Source: CAKVLS01 sp045651685 (lineage in GTDB: Bacteria; Bacillota; Clostridia; Christensenellales; UBA1242). From it: a stretch of 37,162 nucleotides of DNA. Numbering within the stretch: position 1 is the first letter of the stretch; each line of letters opens with the position of its first letter. The stretch lies in contig JAZRSV010000007.1 of NCBI GenBank assembly GCA_045651685.1, positions 1-37,162 on the forward strand, read 5' to 3'. Below are positions 13,684-22,511 of the stretch, in pieces. The notes under the pieces are model-generated. The model did not search any database. It was not told the DNA's origin and saw only the letters and a program-made list of their open reading frames with translations. The position numbers were made by a program, and so were the translations under genes.

Positions 13684-16287
13684 TTATTTTTTACCTCCAT
13701 AATAAGCGTTTAGATACATTTGTTTTATCTCACTCATCAAAGGATATCTTGGGTTAGCACCTGTACATTGATCGTCAAAAGCTTGCTCGGTCATATCGTC
13801 TAGGTTATCCAAGAAATATTGTTCGTCTATACCATAATCTTTGATAGTTGCTTTGATACCAACTTGTTGTTTTAGTTCTTCTATTTTTGCAATTAGGTTG
13901 TTAAGTTTTTCTTCGTCACTATTGCCACCAAGGCCAAGAGCATCTGCAACTTGTGCATATCTGTTTAGTGTGTGTGGGTGGTCATATTGTGGGAAGGTAC
14001 CCATCTTTGTTGGAACTTCTTGGGCATTAAATTTTAACACTTCGTTAATCATAAGCGCATTGGCAACACCGTGTGGCAAATGATGGAAAGCGCCAAGCTT
14101 GTGCGCCATAGAGTGACATACACCCAAGAACGCATTAGCAAATGCCATACCTGCCATTGTTGCAGCGTTGGCCATTTTTTCTCTAGCTTCGATATCGTTT
14201 GCGCCGTTGTTGTAGGCTTTTGGTAAATATTCGAAAATAACTTTTAACGCTTGTATTGCAAGGGCATCAGTATAGTCTGTTGCTAACATAGATGCATAAG
14301 CTTCTAGTGCGTGAGTGACAGCATCTATACCAGAAGCTGATGTCAAACCTTTTGGCGCGTTAAGCATAAGGTTGCAATCTACTATTGCCATGTTTGGCAT
14401 TAGTTCGTAATCGGCAAGTGGATATTTGGTACCGGTTGTTTCGTCTGTGATAACAGCAAATGGTGTCACTTCAGATCCTGTACCTGCTGTTGTAGGCACT
14501 GCGATAAAGTATGCTTTTTGACCCATTTTTGGGAAGGTATAAACACGCTTACGAATATCTATAAAACGCATTGCCATATCTAAAAAGTCTACTTCTGGAT
14601 GTTCGTACAATACCCACATAATTTTGCCTGCGTCCATAGCAGAACCACCACCTACTGCGATGATGCAGTCTGGCTTAAAGTTTGCCATAAGTTCGGCTCC
14701 GGCTTTTGCACAAGCTAGTGTAGGGTCTGGCTCTACATTAAAGAATGTTTGATGAACTATGCCCATCTCGTCTAATTTGTCTGTGACACATTTTGTATAA
14801 CCATTTTCGTACAAGAAGTTGTCAGTGACGATAAACACGCGTTTTTTGTCCATTACATTTTTTAACTCGTCAAGAGCTACTGGCAAACAACCTCTTTTGA
14901 TATATACTTTTTCTGGGGCTCTAAACCACAACATATTTTCTCTCCTTTCTGCAACTGTTTTTATGTTGATAAGGTGCTTTACACCGACATTTTCTGATAC
15001 AGAGTTGCCACCCCATGAGCCACAACCCAATGTTAGTGATGGCTCCAACTTAAAGTTGTATAGATCACCTATACCACCATGAGAAGAAGGTGTATTGATT
15101 AATATACGACATGTTTTCATTGTTTTTTCAAACAGGTCTAATTTTTCTTGTTGTTCTGAATCAATATAAATTGATGATGTATGGCCCATACCACCATCCA
15201 ATACTAATTGGTGTGCTTTGGCAACGGCATCTTCAAATGATGTTGCTTTGTACATTGCTAGTACTGGTGATAATTTTTCGTGGGCAAACTCTTCGCTCAA
15301 GTCTACTTTTTGCACTTCGCCAATTAGTATCTTTGTATTATCTGGCACTTGAACTCCAGACAATGCCGCTATCTTACTAGCAGGTTGACCTACTATTTGA
15401 GCATTTAGTGCGCCGTTAACAATGATAGTTTTGCGTACTTTTTCGATTTGTTCGTCATCTAAAAAGTGGCAACCACGAGCTGCAAACTCTTGTTTTACTT
15501 GGTCATAAATACTATCAATAACTATTACTGATTGCTCCGAAGCACATATCATACCGTTATCAAAAGTTTTTGAATGGATAATTGAGTTAACTGCAAGTTT
15601 GATATTGGCAGTTTCATCAATAATTGCTGGAGTATTGCCTGCGCCTACACCGATGGCAGGTTTGCCACTAGAGTATGCTGCTTTTACCATACCAGGGCCA
15701 CCAGTAGCAAGTATTGTATCTGCATTTTGCATTAGATATGTTGTAAGCTCTAATGAAGGAGTATCTATCCAAGAAACTATGCCTTGTGGAGCTCCAGCAT
15801 CTACTGCAGCTTGCAACAAAAGTTTTGCTGTCTCTATAGTAGAATTTTTTGCTCTAGGATGTGGGCTGATAATAATACCATTGCGAGTTTTTAGAGCTAA
15901 CAAAATCTTAAATATAGCTGTTGATGTTGGATTGGTTGTTGGTATTACTGCAGCTATAACACCTATAGGCGCTGCGATTTTTTTGATGCCATATGTTTTG
16001 TCATATGATATAACACCGCAAGTTTTTTCATCTTTGTATTTGTTATAGATATACTCTGCTGCAAAGTGGTTTTTTATTACTTTGTCTTCTACTATACCCA
16101 TGCCAGTTTCTGCTACTGCCATTTTTGCAAGAGGTATACGCAAATTGTTAGCAGCAAGTGCTACTGCCCTAAAGATTTTGTCTACTTGCTCTTGCGAATA
16201 AGTTGCATAGGTTTGTTGAGCTTGTTGTACATCTTTTAATCCTTGTTCTAGATCTGACAATGTTTGTATTGGATTTCTTGTTGACAT
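13684..16287 (-). CDS. adhE: Bifunctional acetaldehyde-CoA/alcohol dehydrogenase
   Basis: The 867-residue enzyme reduces acetyl-CoA to acetaldehyde and then to ethanol with two NADH, the main NADH sink in many fermenters. The N-terminal aldehyde dehydrogenase half has the active-site Cys C248 in NGMICASEQ. The C-terminal half is an iron-dependent alcohol dehydrogenase with the nucleotide loop GGGSAMDAGK, the AVPTTAGTGSE segment, and the metal-ligand His residues in the HALEAY and CHSMAHKLGAFHHLPHG stretches. Length matches the family (860-890), and AdhE usually forms long filaments called spirosomes. SD AGGAG precedes the ATG. It is first in an operon with an APH-fold kinase. An upstream sequence resembles a degenerate Rex site, which would fit NADH-responsive control. 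Confidence 0.97.
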   Translation of the reverse strand: MSTRNPIQTLSDLEQGLKDVQQAQQTYATYSQEQVDKIFRAVALAANNLRIPLAKMAVAETGMGIVEDKVIKNHFAAEYIYNKYKDEKTCGVISYDKTYGIKKIAAPIGVIAAVIPTTNPTSTAIFKILLALKTRNGIIISPHPRAKNSTIETAKLLLQAAVDAGAPQGIVSWIDTPSLELTTYLMQNADTILATGGPGMVKAAYSSGKPAIGVGAGNTPAIIDETANIKLAVNSIIHSKTFDNGMICASEQSVIVIDSIYDQVKQEFAARGCHFLDDEQIEKVRKTIIVNGALNAQIVGQPASKIAALSGVQVPDNTKILIGEVQKVDLSEEFAHEKLSPVLAMYKATSFEDAVAKAHQLVLDGGMGHTSSIYIDSEQQEKLDLFEKTMKTCRILINTPSSHGGIGDLYNFKLEPSLTLGCGSWGGNSVSENVGVKHLINIKTVAERRENMLWFRAPEKVYIKRGCLPVALDELKNVMDKKRVFIVTDNFLYENGYTKCVTDKLDEMGIVHQTFFNVEPDPTLACAKAGAELMANFKPDCIIAVGGGSAMDAGKIMWVLYEHPEVDFLDMAMRFIDIRKRVYTFPKMGQKAYFIAVPTTAGTGSEVTPFAVITDETTGTKYPLADYELMPNMAIVDCNLMLNAPKGLTSASGIDAVTHALEAYASMLATDYTDALAIQALKVIFEYLPKAYNNGANDIEAREKMANAATMAGMAFANAFLGVCHSMAHKLGAFHHLPHGVANALMINEVLKFNAQEVPTKMGTFPQYDHPHTLNRYAQVADALGLGGNSDEEKLNNLIAKIEELKQQVGIKATIKDYGIDEQYFLDNLDDMTEQAFDDQCTGANPRYPLMSEIKQMYLNAYYGGKK

Positions 16288-16346
16288 GATATTCTCCTAA
16301 TATATAAATATATAAGTTATAAACATAACATAAGTAGATTAATCAA

Positions 16347-16374
16347 AAAGTACTATTTGTGACACATTTGTCAA
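16347..16374 (-). promoter_or_regulatory. Putative adhE promoter with a degenerate Rex-like site
   Basis: Read leftward, it has consensus -35 TTGACA (16369-16374), a 16-bp spacer and a weak -10 TACTTT (16347-16352). The 18-bp span 16357-16374 reads TTGACAAATGTGTCACAA leftward. Its right half is TCACAA as in Rex operators, but its left half matches only partly. The remaining upstream DNA to 16470 is AT-rich with no gene. Confidence 0.35.
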
Positions 16375-16463
16375 AAAAAATAAACAAATAGATTAACTAA
16401 TTAATCCACAGATGATTATATCATGTAGCAACTATTACTAGCAACTAAAAAACGATTTGTAAA

Positions 16464-16498
16464 CAAAAAAAACACCTGTTTCTATCAGGTGTTTTTAT
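16464..16498 (-). terminator. Terminator of the adh-yhhN operon
   Basis: An 8-bp stem AACACCTG/CAGGTGTT (16471-16478 and 16486-16493) with a 7-base loop, followed leftward by a T-run. Confidence 0.8.
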
Positions 16499-16506
16499 AA
16501 AAATTT

Positions 16507-17187
16507 TTATTTGTTTTTTTCTACTCTTGCAGTCCAAAAAATAGTATTAGCAAGTATGCATTGTGCAGGATAATATGTTATCAAACACAACACTCCAACA
16601 ACTCTTGGCAAATTAGCAAAAACATTAAGTAGCAACATTAGGTCTGAAAAGAAAAATAATGAGCTACCAATTAACAATAACAAAGTCACTAGGTTTTTTT
16701 GAGCGATATAGTTAGATATTGCTTTGCCAACCATGATAGAAATAATAATAGCATAAATAACACAAACAAGTTGCATTACTACGCCGCCAAAATCAAATAT
16801 TGGCGCTAGTAAAATAAACAAAACAGAAGGTACAAATATTATTGCACCATACAAAAAGTCTTTTGGTTGAATTTTGTTCAAAAATGTATAAGAAACAAAA
16901 TACAACACATGGCCAGCTGCAAACAATGCAGCTCCACCTATAAAGAATATTTCTAACACTATATCACCTAGCATAGCAACAAACAAACCTATTGCCATAA
17001 ATATGCTAAATTTTTTGTTAGGTGCGTTAACTTTTAGTACATAGATTAAGTTTATCAAACCCATTATAACAAACAAACTGCTAGTTAGGCTCTTTATCCA
17101 TAAAGAGCCATACGCCATATAAAAGGCATCCCCAACTAACACTAAAGCCGCAAGTATAATATTAAGTATAAATACATTTTTTTTCAT
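16507..17187 (-). CDS. YhhN/TMEM86-family membrane protein (lysoplasmalogenase-like)
   Basis: The 226-residue protein is hydrophobic throughout, with about eight membrane helices. It has the YhhN-family marks: a GD at the end of one helix (MLGDIVLE), an AAGHVLYF segment, an FFFSDLMLL segment and a late TYYPAQ. Mammalian TMEM86 members cleave the vinyl-ether bond of lysoplasmalogens. Some anaerobic Clostridia make plasmalogens, so a similar role is possible. The gene starts 19 nt after the iron alcohol dehydrogenase and shares its promoter. An aldehyde released from a plasmalogen could be a substrate for that dehydrogenase, but this is speculation. Confidence 0.75.
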   Translation of the reverse strand: MKKNVFILNIILAALVLVGDAFYMAYGSLWIKSLTSSLFVIMGLINLIYVLKVNAPNKKFSIFMAIGLFVAMLGDIVLEIFFIGGAALFAAGHVLYFVSYTFLNKIQPKDFLYGAIIFVPSVLFILLAPIFDFGGVVMQLVCVIYAIIISIMVGKAISNYIAQKNLVTLLLLIGSSLFFFSDLMLLLNVFANLPRVVGVLCLITYYPAQCILANTIFWTARVEKNK

Positions 17188-17206
17188 ATTATTGATCTCC
17201 GTTGTA

Positions 17207-18409
17207 TTATTTTATAAGTATTTGGTTATAAATTTTTTCTAACTTGCCTAGGTCAAACAATACTGGCACAGGGTACAATGGGTGCGCTTCTTTGTATGCT
17301 GTTTTTGCAAGTTCGGTTATGTCTTCTACATTAAGTTCTTTTATACCTGTTGGTATATTAAGAGTTTTGTTTAGCTCGATTATTTTGTCAATAACAATAT
17401 TAGCTGCATCTTGATGCAAAGTTTCTTTTGGACACAAATTGCAATACACTGCAATGTTGTATAATTTTTTATTAATTTTGCTACCAAAAGCTTTTAATAC
17501 ATATGGCAACACAACAGCATTGGCAAGGCCATGTGCCACATTATATTTGCCACCAAGAGAGTGTGCTATAGCATGTACATAACCAACATAAGATTTTGTA
17601 AAAGCTACGCCTGCATCATAAGCAGCTTGCAACATATTTTGTCTTGCCTGTATATTTTTGCCATCTTGGTATGCCACTGGCAAATTTTCAAAAACAGCTT
17701 TTATTGCTTTTAGCGCATATGCGCGTGTTTGTTTGGTTGTGCTTCTACCTATGTATGCTTCTATAGCATGTGTTAGAGCATCGAGGCCAGTAGTAGATGT
17801 TATGTGTGGTGGCAAGCCAACAGTCAAGTTTGCATCAAGCAATGCATAACTTGGTATAAGTGGAAACGAATTAATAGCATATTTGTGTCTAGTTTCGCTA
17901 TCTACAATGACAGATGCAAGTGTTGTTTCGCTACCTGTGCCTGCAGTTGTTGGTACAGCTATTAGCAAAGGTATTTTTTTGATTACCTTAAGCACCCCTT
18001 TCATTTTCTTTAATGATTTTTTAGGATAAACCACTCTTGCGCCTGTAGCTTTGGCACAATCCATAACAGAACCACCACCAAAAGCAACTATGCAATCACA
18101 ATTGTTGTCTTTGTACATATTTAGGGCTTGTTGAACATTGTCGCTAGTTGGGTTAGGTACGACTTGATCAAAAACAAAAACTTTAAGCTTGCTTGCTTTT
18201 AATTGCTTTTCTAAAGATTTTGTCAAACCTAACGAATTGATGCCTTGGTCTGTCACAAGCAAAACATTTTTTTTGCCATTTTGCAATAATACTTGAGCAA
18301 CTTGCTCATTGCTGTTTAGCACTTTTGGCTGTCTGTAAGGTAGCAACGGTATCATCAACTTAAACACTGTTTGATAAGTTCTATAATAAAACTTGCTAAA
18401 AATATTCAT
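17207..18409 (-). CDS. Iron-containing alcohol dehydrogenase
   Basis: The 400-residue enzyme of the group III (iron-dependent) alcohol dehydrogenases reduces an aldehyde or ketone with NAD(P)H. It shows the GGGSVMDCAK nucleotide loop, the AVPTTAGTGSE segment, a GLDALTHAIEAY helix, and the HAIAHSLGGKYNVAHG stretch holding the metal-ligand His residues. The N-terminal 25 residues are hydrophobic and aromatic-rich, a little longer than in typical members, but do not look like a signal peptide. It is single-domain, unlike the AdhE nearby, and is first in an operon with a YhhN-family gene. Substrate uncertain: butanol-type, 1,3-propanediol-type or longer-chain aldehydes are possible. Confidence 0.92.
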   Translation of the reverse strand: MNIFSKFYYRTYQTVFKLMIPLLPYRQPKVLNSNEQVAQVLLQNGKKNVLLVTDQGINSLGLTKSLEKQLKASKLKVFVFDQVVPNPTSDNVQQALNMYKDNNCDCIVAFGGGSVMDCAKATGARVVYPKKSLKKMKGVLKVIKKIPLLIAVPTTAGTGSETTLASVIVDSETRHKYAINSFPLIPSYALLDANLTVGLPPHITSTTGLDALTHAIEAYIGRSTTKQTRAYALKAIKAVFENLPVAYQDGKNIQARQNMLQAAYDAGVAFTKSYVGYVHAIAHSLGGKYNVAHGLANAVVLPYVLKAFGSKINKKLYNIAVYCNLCPKETLHQDAANIVIDKIIELNKTLNIPTGIKELNVEDITELAKTAYKEAHPLYPVPVLFDLGKLEKIYNQILIK

Positions 18410-18446
18410 TGTTTCTCCAATTAGTTTTTGTATTATTTATATAAAT

Positions 18447-18475
18447 AGCATAAATCAAACAAAAAAACATGTCAA
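18447..18475 (-). promoter_or_regulatory. Promoter of the adh-yhhN operon
   Basis: Read leftward, it has consensus -35 TTGACA (18470-18475), a 17-bp spacer and -10 TATGCT (18447-18452). Confidence 0.65.
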
Positions 18476-18606
18476 AGTTTATAAGGGTATTGCCAATACT
18501 TTTTTGTATTTTTTTTAGATATATTGCTCAAAGTGTTCTTTTAACTTTTATATTTTGAAAAATTATGTTAATATAAAGTTGTCAATAAGGAGAATTTTTT
18601 GTTTAT

Positions 18607-20766
18607 ATGGTTTTAGACAACGAATTTTTACAACAAATTACTAATACATACGGCGAAGATGCCAAAGAAATCATTAAGGCGTTTGAGTTTGCCAACAAAA
18701 AGCACAAAGGTACTTTTAGAGATACTGGGGACGAATATATCACCCACCCTTATGCTGCTGCAAAAATTTTGGCAGACATGCGCGCTGATATACCAACAGT
18801 AGTCAGTGGTATGCTACACGACTGTATCGAAGATACTAACTGTACCGAAAAAGAGATTTATGACAACTTTGGCCCAGAGGTAGCAAACATCGTTATAGGG
18901 GCATCAAAGATAGAACCTATCAAACACTCTCGTATGCAAAATCCTAACGAAAACGAAAATTTGCGCAAGATGTTTTTGACAATGCAAAAAGATGCTCGTG
19001 TTGCTTTTGTAAAGCTTGCAGACAGATTGCACAATATGAAAACTCTTGAAGTAAAAACAAGAGTAAAACAAATCAAAATTGCCAAAGAAACACTTGATAT
19101 ATATGTACCACTAGCCGAAAGACTTGGTATGAGCAAGTTTAAGCGTGAGTTGGAAAATTTGTGCTTTAAGTATATCTTCCCAGATGAATATGTCGAAACA
19201 GAACAATACATGGAAGACACATACAAAAAGCGCGAAAAAATAATTATTGATATAACTAACACAATAAAAAATATTGCAAGTGAGCACGACATAACACAAG
19301 TGCGTGTGCAAAGTCGTATAAAAAGCAACTTTAGCGTTTTTCTAAAGCAACAACAAAAAGGCAAAGACAAAGTATATGACATTGTTGCACATCGCATTAT
19401 TGTACAAGAAGTAAAAGACTGCTATACAATGCTAGGTGCTGTGCACAATCAGTGGAAGCCAGTAGAAGGTAGAATAAAAGACTATATAGCAACACCAAAA
19501 TCAAACCTATATATGTCTCTACATACTACTGTTTTGTACCCTACAGAAGAAGGTTTTATCCCTTTTGAAATACAAATCAGAACAGAAGAAATGCACAACT
19601 TTTGTGAGTATGGTGTAGCTGCGCACTGGATATATAAAGAAAAAGGCGGTAGCAAACCTACACAACAAGATGGCAATTCGCTTATGTTGCAAGTCAAAAA
19701 ATCTCTCGAAACCAACCCTGCACAAAAAGACGACAATGCAGAAGAGTTTATGGAGATCATTAAGATGGGCTTTTATGCAAATAAGATATTTGTATTTACG
19801 CCAAAGCTTAATGTTATAGAACTTTTAGAAGGCTCTAATACAATTGACATGGCATACTATGTACACTCTGGCTTAGGCAACCGTTGTACAGGCGCCAAAG
19901 TCAATGGCAAAATGGTACCTATAGATACCAAACTAAAAACTGGTGATATTGTAGAGATATTAACTTCACCAAACTCAAAAGGCCCATCAAAAGACTGGTT
20001 AAAAATTGTTAAAATGCAATCTACCAAAGATAAGATAAATGCTTTCTTTAGAAAAGAAATGAAAGAAGAAAATTCTAAAAAAGGTAGAATTATATTAGAA
20101 CAAGCAGCAAAAGCAACTGGTATACCAATCGCTAATTTGCTAAATGATGAATGGTTGCCACAACTATACGAAAAGTTTGCTGTAAAAGATCTTCAAGAGA
20201 TATATGCAGCTATTGGTCACGGTAGTCTTAATAGCTTAAAGGTTATTAATAGACTTGTTGCTTTGTACAAAGAAAATACCAGCGAACCTACAGAACTAAA
20301 AACTGGCAAAGCATTTACTGGTGATAGACGACTTACTAACACAGAGATATCTGGACTAGAAGGCATTATGACCAAACTAGGCAAATGTTGCAACCCAGTG
20401 CCTGGTGACGAAATTATTGGTTATATCTCAAGAGGTCGTGGGGTGACAATTCATAGAGCAGACTGTCACCTTGTAGATAGTCTAGAGCCAGATAGAATTA
20501 TGCAAATTGATTGGGGCAAAAATAATGCCAACACAAAATACACTGCTGTTATTAAAGTTATTTGCAAAAATTCTCCATCTACACTTGTATCTATCTCAAA
20601 CAAACTTGCAGAACACAAAATTAATATAAATTATATTTATTCTGAAGTGACAAAAGATAATGACTCAATATTTACTATCGGTATAGAGATAAAGAGCAAA
20701 CAAGAGCTAAACGAATTTATTAACAAACTTCGTGCAATGCAAGAAGTATATGATGTAATAAGATAA
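18607..20766 (+). CDS. rel: Bifunctional (p)ppGpp synthetase/hydrolase (Rel)
   Basis: The 719-residue alarmone enzyme makes (p)ppGpp on starved ribosomes and degrades it otherwise. The N-terminal HD hydrolase domain is intact (H47, and H71-D72 in LHDCIEDT). The synthetase domain (about 230-345) keeps the KDYIATPK and SLHT elements. A TGS domain (about 390-450) is followed by the helical and zinc-finger region with CCNPVPGDE (about 600), and a C-terminal ACT domain. Length is typical of long Rel proteins (about 730). The SD is odd: AAGGAG lies 14 bases before the ATG, and no alternative start codon in frame is closer to it. I see no clear promoter in the AT-rich 130 bases upstream. Confidence 0.95.
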   Translation: MVLDNEFLQQITNTYGEDAKEIIKAFEFANKKHKGTFRDTGDEYITHPYAAAKILADMRADIPTVVSGMLHDCIEDTNCTEKEIYDNFGPEVANIVIGASKIEPIKHSRMQNPNENENLRKMFLTMQKDARVAFVKLADRLHNMKTLEVKTRVKQIKIAKETLDIYVPLAERLGMSKFKRELENLCFKYIFPDEYVETEQYMEDTYKKREKIIIDITNTIKNIASEHDITQVRVQSRIKSNFSVFLKQQQKGKDKVYDIVAHRIIVQEVKDCYTMLGAVHNQWKPVEGRIKDYIATPKSNLYMSLHTTVLYPTEEGFIPFEIQIRTEEMHNFCEYGVAAHWIYKEKGGSKPTQQDGNSLMLQVKKSLETNPAQKDDNAEEFMEIIKMGFYANKIFVFTPKLNVIELLEGSNTIDMAYYVHSGLGNRCTGAKVNGKMVPIDTKLKTGDIVEILTSPNSKGPSKDWLKIVKMQSTKDKINAFFRKEMKEENSKKGRIILEQAAKATGIPIANLLNDEWLPQLYEKFAVKDLQEIYAAIGHGSLNSLKVINRLVALYKENTSEPTELKTGKAFTGDRRLTNTEISGLEGIMTKLGKCCNPVPGDEIIGYISRGRGVTIHRADCHLVDSLEPDRIMQIDWGKNNANTKYTAVIKVICKNSPSTLVSISNKLAEHKININYIYSEVTKDNDSIFTIGIEIKSKQELNEFINKLRAMQEVYDVIR

Positions 20767-20777
20767 TAGCAAACAAA

Positions 20778-20808
20778 AAAACAGGTTAAAATTTAACCTG
20801 TTTTTTTA
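20778..20808. terminator. Bidirectional terminator between rel and hydA
   Basis: ACAGGTTAAA and TTTAACCTGT form a near-perfect palindrome (20781-20801) with a T-run on the right side and an A-run on the left. It serves both convergent genes. Confidence 0.85.
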
Positions 20809-20811
20809 TTT

Positions 20812-22506
20812 TTAATAATATTTTTTACCGTTTTGTTCGTAGTGCAATAATGCATGTATTAACTTGTGGTCATCTTTTAGCAAGTCTTTATAAATCTTTG
20901 CAACGCTCTTATTATCTTCGCTGCCTCTAAACTTGCAATTGCCATCAGCATTATATATTGCTGCGCTACGCTTTTTGATAACTTCTTCTACATCAACTTT
21001 GTTATAGTCAACAAATGATTGTCCACCACCGTTAACACAACCACCAGGACAAGCCATAACTTCGACAAAATGATATGTCTTGCTACCATCTTTGATTGCG
21101 TCTAAAACTTTTGGTGCATTTGCCAAGCCATGAACGATAGCAAGATTTAGTGTCACATCGCCAACTTTTACGCTAACTTCTTTTACGCCTTCACTATATC
21201 TTACATCTTCGATGATGTCTTGTTTTTTGCCGGTTAGTTTGTATACAGCATAACGAAGAGCTGCTTCTGTTACACCACCAGTCACACCAAAGATTAGTGC
21301 GCCGCCAGTATACTCACCAAATGGATCATCAAATTTGCCATCTTCTAGCTCGTTAAAGTTAATATTTTTTAGTCTGATCATTTCGCCCAACTCACGAGTT
21401 GTGATACTTTGATCTATAGTACCATGAGCGATAATTTCTCTTTTCTTTGCTGTACAAGGCATAACAGATACAATTTTTACCTTTTTGCCTTGTTGCTCAA
21501 AGTAATATTTTACCAAGCTACCTAGCATCTCGTTAGGAGATTTTGAAGTAGACATGTTGTTAACAAATTCTGGATAGTTCTTTTCGCAATAGTTAAACCA
21601 TGCTGGGCAGCAACTTGTAAATAGTGGCAAACCGTTGCCTGATTGAACTTTTGAGATAAGCTCGTTTGCTTCTTCGATAACGGTAAAGTCTGCACCGTTG
21701 TTAACATCAAAGACATAGTCAAAGCCAACTTCTCTCAATGCGCTAACCATCTTGCCCTCTGCAAAAGTACCAATCTCGCCACCAAACTCTTCGGCAATAG
21801 ATACTCTAACAGCTGGAGCCACTTGAGCTATTTTGATAATATCTGGGTCGTCCAAGATATCCATAACTTGAGATATTGCGTTCTTTTGAGTTAAAGCACC
21901 TGTTGGGCAAACTAAAACACATTGACCACAACCAACACAATTAGATTGTTGCATAGGTCTATCAAAAGATGTACCAATTTTTGTCTCAAAACCACGGTTT
22001 AACTTGCCAATAGCACTGCAACCTTGTCTGCTTGCACATACTGCGACACATTTGCCACAAAGAATACATTTGCTATCGTCTCTAACTATAGAGTGGTTGC
22101 TATCATCAATTGTGCCTTGTGTCATATCACCTGCATACTTTTGATCATCGCAATGGAATTGTTGACACAATTTTTGAAAATCACACTTTAGATTTTTTGG
22201 ACAGCATAGGCAATTTTTGTTATGGTTGCTCACAAGCAAATCCATAGCATTTTTGCGGGCCTTTATAACTCTGTTGGTATTGGTTTTTACAACCATACCA
22301 TCTCTAACTTTTGTAGAACATGCTGTACACAAATTGCGTACGCCTTCTACCTCGACAACACATACTCTACAACTTGCTGGTTCGTTAATACCTTTTAGAT
22401 AGCAAAGAGTAGGTATTTCTATATTGTTGCGTCTTGCAACTTGCAAGATAGATTCGTCAGTGTCAGCTGAAAATTGTTTTTTGTCAATTGTTACTGTTAC
22501 TTGCAT
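20812..22506 (-). CDS. hydA: [FeFe] hydrogenase catalytic subunit HydA (NADH-linked, trimeric type)
   Basis: The 564-residue enzyme reduces protons to H2 at an H-cluster. In order it has a [2Fe-2S] ferredoxin domain (C35, C46, C49, C63), a His-Cys3 cluster (H95, C99, C102, C108), two [4Fe-4S] motifs (about 147-157 and 190-200), and the three H-cluster signatures: TSCCPAW at 297, MPC at 349-351 and ACPGGC at 485-490. A small C-terminal domain without a further Cys cluster ends it. With HydB and HydC just upstream it matches the electron-confurcating hydrogenases that oxidise NADH and reduced ferredoxin together. No maturation genes (hydE, hydF, hydG) lie in the window. SD AAAGGAG precedes the ATG. 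Confidence 0.96.
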   Translation of the reverse strand: MQVTVTIDKKQFSADTDESILQVARRNNIEIPTLCYLKGINEPASCRVCVVEVEGVRNLCTACSTKVRDGMVVKTNTNRVIKARKNAMDLLVSNHNKNCLCCPKNLKCDFQKLCQQFHCDDQKYAGDMTQGTIDDSNHSIVRDDSKCILCGKCVAVCASRQGCSAIGKLNRGFETKIGTSFDRPMQQSNCVGCGQCVLVCPTGALTQKNAISQVMDILDDPDIIKIAQVAPAVRVSIAEEFGGEIGTFAEGKMVSALREVGFDYVFDVNNGADFTVIEEANELISKVQSGNGLPLFTSCCPAWFNYCEKNYPEFVNNMSTSKSPNEMLGSLVKYYFEQQGKKVKIVSVMPCTAKKREIIAHGTIDQSITTRELGEMIRLKNINFNELEDGKFDDPFGEYTGGALIFGVTGGVTEAALRYAVYKLTGKKQDIIEDVRYSEGVKEVSVKVGDVTLNLAIVHGLANAPKVLDAIKDGSKTYHFVEVMACPGGCVNGGGQSFVDYNKVDVEEVIKKRSAAIYNADGNCKFRGSEDNKSVAKIYKDLLKDDHKLIHALLHYEQNGKKYY

Positions 22507-22511
22507 ATTTC

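Noticed and set aside
18858..19397. 179-codon leftward frame within rel
   Set aside because: It lies wholly inside the well-supported rel gene on the opposite strand, without SD or promoter.
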